Shown here: positions 19,071 to 28,004 of the stretch, piece after piece
Layout of the letters: the number at the start of each line of letters is the position of its first letter
How positions within the stretch are numbered: the first letter of the stretch is position 1
From: an uncultured Massilia sp.
GTDB taxonomy: Bacteria > Pseudomonadota > Gammaproteobacteria > Burkholderiales > Burkholderiaceae_D
Direction: 5' to 3'
Assembly: GCF_913773735.1 (NCBI RefSeq)
Contig: NZ_CAJYEB010000014.1
Span: forward strand, 161,954-225,953
DNA length: 64,000 nucleotides
Program-made: the position numbers and the translations under genes
Notes under the pieces: generated by a model
Told to the model about the DNA's origin: nothing
Databases searched by the model: none
What the model saw: only the letters and a program-made list of their open reading frames with translations

Positions 19071-21983
19071 TCAGCCCTCCGTGCCGGGCAGCACCCGGTA
19101 CCACTGGTGGCCGACGATCGCGTCGAGCACCTGGCGCGCGCTGCGGTCCCAGGTCAGCCAGGGCATGCCGGTCGACGTGGGCGCGCGGCCGTCGCGCCAC
19201 AGCGCGATCCAGCCGGCGACGGCGTCGGCCAGGTCGCCCGCCGCCAGGCCGGAGAAGTAATGCGCATGCGCGCCCGCCACTTCGCGGAACACCGGGATGT
19301 CGCGCGCGATGATCGGGATGTCGTGCTGGGCCGCCTCGATCAGCGGCAGGCCGAAGCCTTCCCCTTCCGACGGCGCTAGCAGCGCCGAGGAGCCGGCATA
19401 CAGCTTGAGCAGCATCTCGTCCGAGACGCCGGCCAGCCAGAACAGGCGTTGTCCCAGTTCCGGATGGTCCTTCAGGCGCGCGGCGACCTGCTCGACCATC
19501 CAGCCTTCCTTGCCGACGATGACGAGGTTGGCGTCGACGCCGCGTTCCCACAGCAGGTCGAAGGCGGCCAGCGCCTGGGCGTGGCCCTTGCGCGGCTCGA
19601 CCGTGCCGACCATCAGGAAGCTTGGACGGCGTGCCAGCGCCGCGAACACGCGCTCGGCGTCCGGCGGCAAGCCGCTGCTGGGCGCGCTGGCGTCGATGTC
19701 GGCGCCCAGGTGGAACCAGCCGAGCTGCAAGGGCGAGCGGCGCTGCAGGTTTTCCGCGCCGATCCAGCCGGCCAGCTCGTCGGCCACGGCGCGCGAGATG
19801 CAGACGATGCCGTCGGCCACCCGGTGCACGGCGCGCAGGAAGGCGCCGAAGTGGACCTCGGTGCCGAACGGGAACACGTCCGGGCGCAGCATCGGCAGGA
19901 TGTCGTACATGCAGAAATAGACTTCCACGCCGCGCGTGCGCATGTCCGCCAGCAGTTCGACGTTCTGGGCCGTGCCGCTCAGGAACAGGTCGAGGCCGAA
20001 GAAGATGTCGCCGGGGCGCAGGTCGACCGGCGCGTCTTCCAGCGCCAGCCCGGTCGCGCCGACCAGTTCGAGGCCGTAGCGGCGCGCGTAGTGGTAGGGC
20101 TGGCCGTTCCCGACCGTGAACACGGGTTCGATGCGGTAGCCCGGCGGCGGATCGGCGATCATCGCCAGCAGCACGCTGCGCACCACGCGCTGGATGCCGG
20201 TGCGCAGGTCCTTCTGGACCAGCGCCGAGACGTCCACCAGCAGCTGGCGCGGCGCCGTCGGCACGCGATTGAAGGCGATGGCGGCGGCCAGCGCCGGCAA
20301 TTCCTCTTCCGCGCACAGCGGCGCCGCGGCGCTGACCGCGGCGCGGTAGGCGGCGTGCTCGCCGTGCCGGGCGAAGTGTTCGATGGCCTGGTAGCACAGG
20401 CGCCCGGCATGGGCCGGCGCGTGTTCGGCTTCCATGTAGGCGGCGGCGCGCTGGCCCAGGCTGGCGCGCAGCGCCGCGTCGCCGTGCAGGCGTTCGAGGG
20501 CGGCGGCCAGCGCCGCCGTCTCGACGTGGTCGGGCAGCATCACCAGCAGGTCCTGCGCCAGCGAGGCGGTCGAGCCGTGCGCGTTGACGATCGTCGCCAC
20601 GCCGTACAGCAGGCAGTCGAGCACCGCGGCCGAGGTCTCGCCGCGCGAGGCGCCGCGTAGCTGGACCGCGCAATCGCAGGCTTCCAGCCAGTCGGCATAG
20701 GCGGCGGCGTCGACGAAGCCGGTGATGGCGATGCGTTTCGCCGCGCCGCTCGCGTGCAGCTTCTTGTCGAGTTCGACGCCGTAGGCGCCGGGGTCGTTGG
20801 CGCCGACGAACACCAGGCGGCAACGCTTGTCGGCGGCCAGCGTCGAGGCCAGCCAGGCGTCCAGCAGTTCGGCGTTCAGCTTGGTCGGGCCGAGCATGCC
20901 GAAGGTGCAGACGACGAAGTCGTCCGCCTTGATGCCCAGGCGCTTGCGCGCCCGCGCGCGCGCGTCCGGGCCGCCGTGGCCCGGCGGCTTGCCGCGCAAC
21001 AGGGGAATCGTGCGCCAGCCGTCGGCGGCGCCGGGGCCGTACCACTGCTCGGCCAGCTGCTTCGGGTAGGCGGAGTGGACGATGACGCCGCTGGCGTGGT
21101 CGAGCACGCCGCGGTTGACCGGATGCTTCCAGACGGTCGGGTTGCGGCCGTCGCGCCGCAGCGCGTGCAGGCCGGACAGGCCATGCGATTCGTACATGCC
21201 CTTCAGGAAGCCTTGCGGCAGCACGGCCTGGTGCTCGAGCCAGTCGACCACGTTGCCGAAATAGAAATCGTGCATCAGCACCACGCCCGGCACGTCGCGC
21301 ACCAGTGCGAACATGTGCTTGTGCACGGGCGAATTGCCGAAGTGGTAGAACACGCGGTCGTAGCTGCCGGCGTGCTCGCGCAGCCAGGCGGCCGAGCGCT
21401 GCGGCAGGCCGGCGAGGCGGACGTCGTCGACGTGTTCCTGCTCGACGATCAGTTCGACTTCGTAGTAGCGCGCCAGTTCCGGCGCCAGTTCGGCGCTGTA
21501 GTCGGCGATGCCGGATTTTTCCGGCGGCAGCGGCGAGACGTAGGCCAGGCGCGGGCGCGCCAGCGAGGCGGCCGGACGACGCTCGGCGGCCGTCGCTTCC
21601 AGGCGCAGGCGCAGCTCGGCCACGGTGGCGCCGGCGTCCAGCGCGACGGTCGCGAACTCGCTCACCGCATCCGGCGCACCCGGCGCGCCCGGCGCGACCA
21701 GCACCACGTCGGGCAGCAGGCCGGCCAGCGCCTGGCGCCGCAGCGCCGCGTCCAGCCGCTGGTCGGCGTGCAGCGCGAACGCGCGCACGCGCTCGCGGCC
21801 GAGCAGGCCGGCGAAGGCCAGGCGCAGCGTCTCGACGACGTCGGGGGCGGCGCCCGGCGCGGCCACCCACAGCGTGGCGCCGCGCGCGTCGCGCGCCAGG
21901 TCGGCCGCCAGCTCGCGCGCGCGCGCCAGGCTGGCGGGAGTGACGGCGTCCCGGCCGTCCAGGAAATCGATGACGATACGCAT
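19071..21983 (-). CDS. large bifunctional glycosyltransferase (two GT4-type domains)
   Basis: 970 aa; SPLPPEKSGIADYSAEL and C-terminal PSFLMVGTVEPRKGHAQAL...LLAPSEGEGFGLPLIEAA. Confidence 0.87.
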   Translation of the reverse strand: MRIVIDFLDGRDAVTPASLARARELAADLARDARGATLWVAAPGAAPDVVETLRLAFAGLLGRERVRAFALHADQRLDAALRRQALAGLLPDVVLVAPGAPGAPDAVSEFATVALDAGATVAELRLRLEATAAERRPAASLARPRLAYVSPLPPEKSGIADYSAELAPELARYYEVELIVEQEHVDDVRLAGLPQRSAAWLREHAGSYDRVFYHFGNSPVHKHMFALVRDVPGVVLMHDFYFGNVVDWLEHQAVLPQGFLKGMYESHGLSGLHALRRDGRNPTVWKHPVNRGVLDHASGVIVHSAYPKQLAEQWYGPGAADGWRTIPLLRGKPPGHGGPDARARARKRLGIKADDFVVCTFGMLGPTKLNAELLDAWLASTLAADKRCRLVFVGANDPGAYGVELDKKLHASGAAKRIAITGFVDAAAYADWLEACDCAVQLRGASRGETSAAVLDCLLYGVATIVNAHGSTASLAQDLLVMLPDHVETAALAAALERLHGDAALRASLGQRAAAYMEAEHAPAHAGRLCYQAIEHFARHGEHAAYRAAVSAAAPLCAEEELPALAAAIAFNRVPTAPRQLLVDVSALVQKDLRTGIQRVVRSVLLAMIADPPPGYRIEPVFTVGNGQPYHYARRYGLELVGATGLALEDAPVDLRPGDIFFGLDLFLSGTAQNVELLADMRTRGVEVYFCMYDILPMLRPDVFPFGTEVHFGAFLRAVHRVADGIVCISRAVADELAGWIGAENLQRRSPLQLGWFHLGADIDASAPSSGLPPDAERVFAALARRPSFLMVGTVEPRKGHAQALAAFDLLWERGVDANLVIVGKEGWMVEQVAARLKDHPELGQRLFWLAGVSDEMLLKLYAGSSALLAPSEGEGFGLPLIEAAQHDIPIIARDIPVFREVAGAHAHYFSGLAAGDLADAVAGWIALWRDGRAPTSTGMPWLTWDRSARQVLDAIVGHQWYRVLPGTEG

Positions 21984-23456
21984 TCAGTTCTCTTGCTTGC
22001 TGCGGGCGCGCTGCAGGTCGGCCAGCACGACGCGGACCGAGGCCGGCAGGCCCTTGAGTTGATCCGGCACGTCGATGCCGGCGGGCGCCTGCTGCGGCGG
22101 GTCGAGCTTGATCGCGGCGATCGAGGTGCTGACGCGCTGCTGCAGTTTCGGATTGCGCAGCAGGACCGGGATCAGGAGGCGGCGCAGCTTTTCGTTTGCG
22201 GTCAGGCGCGTGACGATGCGGCGCGCCAGCTGCGGGCGGCGCAGCGCGTGCACGACGCTGCCGGCGGCGCGCAGCGGCCGCGTGATCTTCCACGAGGTGC
22301 TGTGGTGCATGTCCTGCAGGCGCTGCCCGAGTTCCTGCGCCCAGGCTTCCGAGGCGATCAGGCGGCGTTCGATGCCACCGGCCCAGTCGGACAGTTGCTG
22401 GTGGCTGTCCTGCAGCTGCGCCAGGCTGGCGTTCAGGGCCGCGAGTTCGTCGGCGGCGCGCTGGCGCTCCTCGGCGGCATAGCGGCGTTCGCGCTCGTGC
22501 GCCTCGGCGACCCGCAGCCGGTCTTGCTCTGCGCGCTGCTGCGCTTCGCCGGCGATGCGCAGGCTTTCCTCGAGCTCGGCGCTGCGCGCCTCGGCCCGGC
22601 CGGCGCGCCCGGCCTCCCAGTCGGCGCGCCTGGCCTCGGCGGCGGCCTGCTGCGCTTCCTGCTCGGCGCGCTGCGTCGCATCCCAGGTCTGGCGGGCCTG
22701 CTCGGCCAGCCTGCCCTGGGTCTCCTCCAGCGCGCCTTGCAGGCGCTTGCCGTCGTTCCAGGCGCGGTCCAGGTGCCAGGAAATGAATGCGTCGAACACG
22801 TTCGGCTGGATGCCGAAGTGTTCGCGCAGTTCCGCGTGTTCGTCGGCCACGTAGTAGCGGTTCAAGCCGTCGAACCAGGCGAAGCGGTAGCGCTGGCTGG
22901 TGACCAGGTGTTCCCAGGCTTCATGGTTGGTCTCGCGCTTGCCCGGCAGCGTGGCCTCGATCACCAGGATCCACGGACGCCAGCGCGCGAAGTCCATCCC
23001 GCGCAGCACTTCGCCCTCGAAGCCCTCGACGTCGATCTTCAGGAAGTGGATCTCGCCGCGCACGTGCTCGGCGCAGATGGCGGACAGCGTGCGCACCGGC
23101 ACCTTGAGTTCGGCCACCGCATGGCCCTCGGCGCGGTGCATCTCGGCCACGTCCTGCTGGGGCGAGGCCCAGCCGCGCACGCTTGGTACGTCGTACAGGG
23201 TCAGTTCGCCGTCCGCGCTGCCGGCCGCGACGGCCAGGTTGACGTCGCCCGGGCGCTGTTCGTCGAAGGCGGCGACGTGGACCGGCAGGGGTTCGACGTT
23301 GATGCCGCGCCAGCCGGCGTCGTAGAAGGCCTTGGTGACGGAATGCTCGACCGGGTCGTTGGCGCCGACGTCGATGTAGAAGCCGTTCTCGATGCGGCCG
23401 AGGGCGCGCCACAGCAGCACGTCCTCGGCATTCTGGGCGTAGGAAATGAAAGTCAT
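21984..23456 (-). CDS. FkbM-family methyltransferase with long C-terminal coiled coil
   Basis: FYIDVGANDPVEHSVTKAFYDAGWRGINVEP; FLKIDVEGFEGEVLRGMDF; Ala/Glu/Arg/Gln-rich heptad-like tail. Confidence 0.87.
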   Translation of the reverse strand: MTFISYAQNAEDVLLWRALGRIENGFYIDVGANDPVEHSVTKAFYDAGWRGINVEPLPVHVAAFDEQRPGDVNLAVAAGSADGELTLYDVPSVRGWASPQQDVAEMHRAEGHAVAELKVPVRTLSAICAEHVRGEIHFLKIDVEGFEGEVLRGMDFARWRPWILVIEATLPGKRETNHEAWEHLVTSQRYRFAWFDGLNRYYVADEHAELREHFGIQPNVFDAFISWHLDRAWNDGKRLQGALEETQGRLAEQARQTWDATQRAEQEAQQAAAEARRADWEAGRAGRAEARSAELEESLRIAGEAQQRAEQDRLRVAEAHERERRYAAEERQRAADELAALNASLAQLQDSHQQLSDWAGGIERRLIASEAWAQELGQRLQDMHHSTSWKITRPLRAAGSVVHALRRPQLARRIVTRLTANEKLRRLLIPVLLRNPKLQQRVSTSIAAIKLDPPQQAPAGIDVPDQLKGLPASVRVVLADLQRARSKQEN

Positions 23457-24676
23457 GGGCGGTGGATGTCGATGACGGGGTCGAGCCAGGCCGTGCCCTC
23501 GAAATGCGGGCGGCGCATGTTCATCACGGTGAACACGAGGGCCAGGTCGCGCCATTCATAGTTGTTGACCAGGTGGGTGTCGGTGCTGACGATGGCGGTG
23601 GCCACCGAATAGGTGCCCGGCCCCAGGTTCACCGGGAAGCGGAAGCGGTAGGTGATCTCCTCGCCGGGGCGCACGTCGTCCAGCGGCAGCTCCTTCAGGT
23701 GCGTGTTGGTGCCGTACATCGGCTGGCCGAGGCGGTCCTTGATCATGTAGCCGAGCACCATGCGCGGGATCGGCGCGCGCACGGCGATCTTCACCTCGAG
23801 CGTCACCGGGCTGCCGACGTCGACGACCTCGACGCGCTGGCCGGCCTCGTCGAGCAGGGCGATGTCGGCGACGGTCGCCTCGCCGGTGCCGGACACGGTC
23901 TGGGTGCGGCCTTCGCCGTCGGCCAGCTGGCGCACCGTGCCGTCGTTCTCGCGCTCGGCGATCATGGCGTTGTAGTAATCCATGATCTCTTCCGGCCGGC
24001 CCTCGCGCGCCAGGCGCCCGCCGTCGAGCAGCAGGGCGCGGTCGCACACCGACTGGATCGCCTGCTTGTCGTGCGACACCAGCAGCAGGGTCGTGCCTTC
24101 GCGGCGGAACTGGCGCACGCGCTCGAAGCTCTTGTGCTGGAACCAGGCGTCGCCCACCGACAGGGCCTCGTCGACGATCAGGATGTCCGGGCGGCGCGCG
24201 GTGGCCACGGCGAACGCCACGCGCATCTGCATGCCGCTCGAGTACACGCGCACCGGCTGGTCCATGTAGTCGCCGATGTCGGCGAAGGCCTCGATCTGCG
24301 GCATCAGCTGGCGGATCTCCTCGACCTGCAATCCCAGCAGCTGGCCCGCCATGAAGACGTTCTCGCGGCCCGTGAAGTCGGGATGGAAGCCCATGCCCAG
24401 TTCGAGCAGGGCGGCGACCGAGCCTTCCATGTGGACGGCGCCGGTGGTCGGCTGCGTGGTGCCGGTGATGAGTTTCAGCAGCGTGCTCTTTCCCGCGCCG
24501 TTGATGCCGATCAGGCCCACGGCCTCGCCTGGCGAGATGCGGAAGCTGACGTCCTGCAGCACCCATTTCAGCTTGTGGCGCGCGCCGCCCGGCAGCATCC
24601 ATTCGGCCAGGCGCGACCAGCGCGTGGGGTATTGTTTATAGGCCTTGCCCAGGCCTTCGACGACGATCGTGCCCAT
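23453..24676 (-). CDS. wzt: polysaccharide ABC transporter ATP-binding protein with C-terminal Wzt domain
   Basis: GINGAGKSTLLKLITGT Walker A; YSSGMQMRVAFAVA signature; C-terminal beta domain GYMIKDRLGQPMYGTNT typical of Wzt_C. Confidence 0.92.
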   Translation of the reverse strand: MGTIVVEGLGKAYKQYPTRWSRLAEWMLPGGARHKLKWVLQDVSFRISPGEAVGLIGINGAGKSTLLKLITGTTQPTTGAVHMEGSVAALLELGMGFHPDFTGRENVFMAGQLLGLQVEEIRQLMPQIEAFADIGDYMDQPVRVYSSGMQMRVAFAVATARRPDILIVDEALSVGDAWFQHKSFERVRQFRREGTTLLLVSHDKQAIQSVCDRALLLDGGRLAREGRPEEIMDYYNAMIAERENDGTVRQLADGEGRTQTVSGTGEATVADIALLDEAGQRVEVVDVGSPVTLEVKIAVRAPIPRMVLGYMIKDRLGQPMYGTNTHLKELPLDDVRPGEEITYRFRFPVNLGPGTYSVATAIVSTDTHLVNNYEWRDLALVFTVMNMRRPHFEGTAWLDPVIDIHRP

Positions 24677-25476
24677 CAGAGTTCATCCACCATTTCGCCG
24701 GCGCGCTTGCGGAACAGGCGCAGGCCGAAGGCGCACAGCAGCAGCGCGGCCGCCAGCACGGGCAGCAGGGCGGCCCAGTCGGGCGCCTGGCCCTTGACCA
24801 GGATGTCCTGGTAGCCCTGCACCAGCGTCGCCATCGGGTTCCAGGCCAGCCAGGAGCGCACGGCCTCCGGCAGGATCGAGGCCGGGTAGACGATCGGCGT
24901 GAACCAGAACCAGAACTGCAGCAGGATCGTCATGAACTGGCCGACGTCGCGGAAGAACACGTTCAGCACGCCGGCGACCATGCCGATGCCGATCGCCAGC
25001 AGCACCTGCAGCGCCAGCAGCGGCACCAGCGCGAAAAACACCGGACCGGGAAAATTCCCGGAAACGACGAGGAAGACGATGAACAGGCCGAAGATGATGC
25101 CGAAGTTGACCAGGGCATTGAGCACCACGATCAGCGGCAGGCAGATGCGCGGGAAGCTGATCTTCTTGATCAGGTTGGCCTGCTCCAGGAACATGGTCTG
25201 GCCGCGCGCGACGATCTCGGCGAACAGGCCCCAGGTGAGGATGCCGGCGCACAGGTAGATGCTGTAGGCGTAGCCGGACTGGCTGCCGGGCAGGCGGCTG
25301 TGCATGACCTCGGCGAAGATGACGGTGTACACCACGATCATCGCGAGCGGGCTGAGCAGCGACCACAGCGCGCCCAGCATCGCATTCATGTACTTGGTCT
25401 GGAACTCGCGTTTCACGCTGCCCAGCACGAAGCCGCGATAGGCCCACAGGCCGCGTAGCATCAATGGCGAAATCAT
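24676..25476 (-). CDS. wzm: polysaccharide ABC transporter permease
   Basis: ABC2-type permease: VKREFQTKYMNAMLGALWSLLSPLAMIVVYTVIF, adjacent to wzt. Confidence 0.92.
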   Translation of the reverse strand: MISPLMLRGLWAYRGFVLGSVKREFQTKYMNAMLGALWSLLSPLAMIVVYTVIFAEVMHSRLPGSQSGYAYSIYLCAGILTWGLFAEIVARGQTMFLEQANLIKKISFPRICLPLIVVLNALVNFGIIFGLFIVFLVVSGNFPGPVFFALVPLLALQVLLAIGIGMVAGVLNVFFRDVGQFMTILLQFWFWFTPIVYPASILPEAVRSWLAWNPMATLVQGYQDILVKGQAPDWAALLPVLAAALLLCAFGLRLFRKRAGEMVDEL

Positions 25477-25557
25477 GGGGCGATCCTGGCAGGATGCGCC
25501 GGCTGGGGCAGTATCGGGAGTCGGGTCATAGCGGTGGCGTTGCCAAGTGAGCAGGAA

Positions 25558-25601
25558 ATTATACTCGATGGCATTACCACACACTTGTTACAGATGTAAC
25601 G
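25558..25601 (-). promoter_or_regulatory. candidate promoter of the glycan operon: TGTTA-N6-TAACG dyad plus minus-strand TATAAT
   Basis: tgttacagatgtaacg at 25586-25601; attata at 25558-25563 reads TATAAT on the minus strand. Confidence 0.45.
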
Positions 25602-25667
25602 GTGTGATGCGTTTTGTCGCCATGCCGTGACATCTGGCGGCATCCGCGCCGCCGCCGCCACGCACGG

Positions 25668-26426
25668 TCAGCTCTGGACGAGCTTCTTCAGCGCTTCCGG
25701 ATCCAGGATGATCAGGCGGTGCGAATCCTTCTGCACGATCCCCTGCTGTACCAGCGTCAGCAGCGCGCGCGTGACCGTCTCGCGGCTGGTATTGATCATG
25801 TTGGCAATGTCCTGGTGGGTCGGCAGGTTTTCCACCACGGCCGGGGCGCCCGGTTCGCCGGCCTTCTTCTGCTGCATCAGCGTGAGGAAGGCATAGATGC
25901 GCTTGGCCGTATTGTTGATGCTGAGCAAGGCACGAAATTCCGAGTCGCGCTGGATCTTCTGCGCCAGGTGGCGCAGCATCTGCCTGGCCACCGATGGCGA
26001 ATGCGCGAACAGGTGCATCGCGATGGGCGCCGGCAGGAAGGCGACCAGCACGTCGGACAGCGCCACCACCGAGGCCGAGCGCGTCGAGTTGTTGATCAGG
26101 GCGATCTCGCCGAAGAAGTCGCCCGGCGCCAGCATGCGCAGGCCGATGGCGCGGCCATCCTCGGTGATGTCGATCACCTGCAGCTGGCCCGAGAGCAGGA
26201 ACAGCAGGCCGTCGCCGCTGCCGCCCTTCTGCAGCACGATGTCGCGCTTGTGGTACTGGCGGATGCGGAATTCCGGCTTGATCTGCAGGATCTCCTCGTC
26301 GCTCAGTTCGGCGAGCAGGGGGATCTTGCGCAGGTGGATCTGGATCTGTACTTCTTCCTGGGCCCGTCCGGCGGTGGCCGGGGGCGGCGCGGCGGACTCC
26401 ATGGCTTCCTGTTGGATAGACGTCAT
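25668..26426 (-). CDS. Crp/Fnr family transcriptional regulator
   Basis: cNMP pocket GDFFGEIALINNSTRSASV; HTH THQDIANMINTSRETVTRAL with R-E-x3-R like E. coli CRP. Confidence 0.93.
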   Translation of the reverse strand: MTSIQQEAMESAAPPPATAGRAQEEVQIQIHLRKIPLLAELSDEEILQIKPEFRIRQYHKRDIVLQKGGSGDGLLFLLSGQLQVIDITEDGRAIGLRMLAPGDFFGEIALINNSTRSASVVALSDVLVAFLPAPIAMHLFAHSPSVARQMLRHLAQKIQRDSEFRALLSINNTAKRIYAFLTLMQQKKAGEPGAPAVVENLPTHQDIANMINTSRETVTRALLTLVQQGIVQKDSHRLIILDPEALKKLVQS

Positions 26427-26458
26427 CGGTTCGGTTCAGGTGGTTCGGTCATGCTGCA

Positions 26459-26818
26459 TCAGGCGAGCACGACATAAAGTTGGGCACATGCCGCGGCGAA
26501 CAGGATACCCGCCGCGTTCGCGCGCATGTCGCGCCAGCAGAAATCGCGGTCGGGCACCAGCATCTGCAGGCATTCGATCAGCCAGCCCAGGACGAGCAGC
26601 CCGAGCAGCCAGAGCGCTGCCTGCAGGCGGCCGTCGGCCACGCGCAGGGCCAGCAGGCTCAGGATGGCAAAGCTGGCGAAATGCAGCAGCTTGTCGTTCG
26701 GCAGAGGCGGAAGCCAGCGGTTCGGCACCAGGCAACCTCCCACCACGGCGGCGGTTGCCAGGCCCAGCAACACCAGGTTCCACATCGGGTTTACGTTCAT
26801 CGAAAAATCGGACAGCAT
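26459..26818 (-). CDS. VanZ-like membrane protein
   Basis: PNDKLLHFASFAILSLLAL...LLVLGWLIECLQMLVPDRDFCWRDMRANAAGI. Confidence 0.85.
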   Translation of the reverse strand: MLSDFSMNVNPMWNLVLLGLATAAVVGGCLVPNRWLPPLPNDKLLHFASFAILSLLALRVADGRLQAALWLLGLLVLGWLIECLQMLVPDRDFCWRDMRANAAGILFAAACAQLYVVLA

Positions 26819-26888
26819 GATTGTAGCCGCTCGTGCTCATCCGGCGCCATGCCGGATGCCGATGCGTGCGCATTTGGTGGCGGCAATG

Positions 26889-28004
26889 TCACATTCCGCG
26901 GCGCAACCAGGCGCGCGCGACGCGCTGCGCCGGCGCTTCCACCCAGTGCCAGCTCAGCACGGCCAGCGCCACGGTGGCGGCCATGCCCAGCGCGGTCGTG
27001 GCCAGCGGCCCGAGCGGCGGCAGCACGGCGCGCAGCAGCAGCAGCACCGGCCAGTGGTAAATATAGATGCCATACGAATAATCGTGGCGCTGCAGGTGAC
27101 GCAGCGGCGCCGTGCGCACGCCGCCGGCGCCCGCCGCCAGCGCGGCCGTGCAGGCCAGCAGGGCGATGCCGAACCAGGTCAGCGGATGATGGTTCAGGTC
27201 GCTCCAGCGGGTGGCGTTCATGGCCACGAAGGCGGCCGCGCATGCCACGTGGCGCGCGCCGATGCGCAGGTCCGGCGCCAGCGTGTACAGCAGCATGCCG
27301 CACAGGAACAGCGACCACATCCGTGCCTCCCACAGGTAGCCGGCGGCGACCTCGGGAAACAGGTTGGCGGCCAGCAGCAGGAAGATGGCCGCGCCGCGCA
27401 GCCAGGTGCGCAGCGGCAGCACGGCGGCCAGGCCGAGCAGGGCCACCATCACGTACATCCGGCCTTCCCAGTACAGCGTCCAGAGCGGGCCGTTGAGCGG
27501 CTGGCCGCCGAGCACGCCGGGCAGGCTCAGTTCCTGCGGCGGGATGATGTAGCGCAGGCCGTGCAGGAAGGTGTTGCCGAACACGTAGCGCCAGGTGGCG
27601 CGCTCGAACAGGCCGTGCCAGCCCTGGTCGGAAAAGAACGCGACGGCAACCAGCGTGGTCAGCAGCAGGCAGGCGAACAGCCCCGGCACGATCCGCGCCA
27701 CCCGGCGCACGGCGAAGCGCAGCAGGTGCGGGTCGCGTACCCAGCTCTGGGTGATGAAGATGCCGCTGACCAGGAAGAACACGCCGACCGCCAGGCCGCC
27801 CAGGTCGGTGTGCGGCGCCAGCAGGCGGGTGAGCGGATCGTGGGCGCCCGGACTGGCCAGGTTCAGCTGCCAGCCGTGGAATACCACCACCAGCAGCGCG
27901 CAGACGAGGCGCACGAGGTTGAAGCCGTTGTCGTGGCCGTCGATGGCGCCGGCCAGCGTGCGCGTGGGGGGAGGGAGCAGGCGCATCGGGTTCAATATTG
28001 CCAT
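26889..28004 (-). CDS. acyltransferase 3 (OafA-like) membrane protein
   Basis: NGFNLVRLVCALLVVVFHGW; GVFFLVSGIFITQSW; multi-TM. Confidence 0.9.
   Translation of the reverse strand: MAILNPMRLLPPPTRTLAGAIDGHDNGFNLVRLVCALLVVVFHGWQLNLASPGAHDPLTRLLAPHTDLGGLAVGVFFLVSGIFITQSWVRDPHLLRFAVRRVARIVPGLFACLLLTTLVAVAFFSDQGWHGLFERATWRYVFGNTFLHGLRYIIPPQELSLPGVLGGQPLNGPLWTLYWEGRMYVMVALLGLAAVLPLRTWLRGAAIFLLLAANLFPEVAAGYLWEARMWSLFLCGMLLYTLAPDLRIGARHVACAAAFVAMNATRWSDLNHHPLTWFGIALLACTAALAAGAGGVRTAPLRHLQRHDYSYGIYIYHWPVLLLLRAVLPPLGPLATTALGMAATVALAVLSWHWVEAPAQRVARAWLRRGM

Noticed and set aside
17833-22293. 1486-aa minus-strand ORF
   Set aside because: Out-of-frame Arg/Pro/Ala-rich translation across three well-supported genes (UbiA-HAD, large GT, FkbM); typical high-GC artefact.
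26860-26890. TGTCACA half-site upstream of the VanZ-like gene as a further CRP site
   Set aside because: Only one half-site matches; the partner at N6 spacing is TGGCG, too weak to claim.
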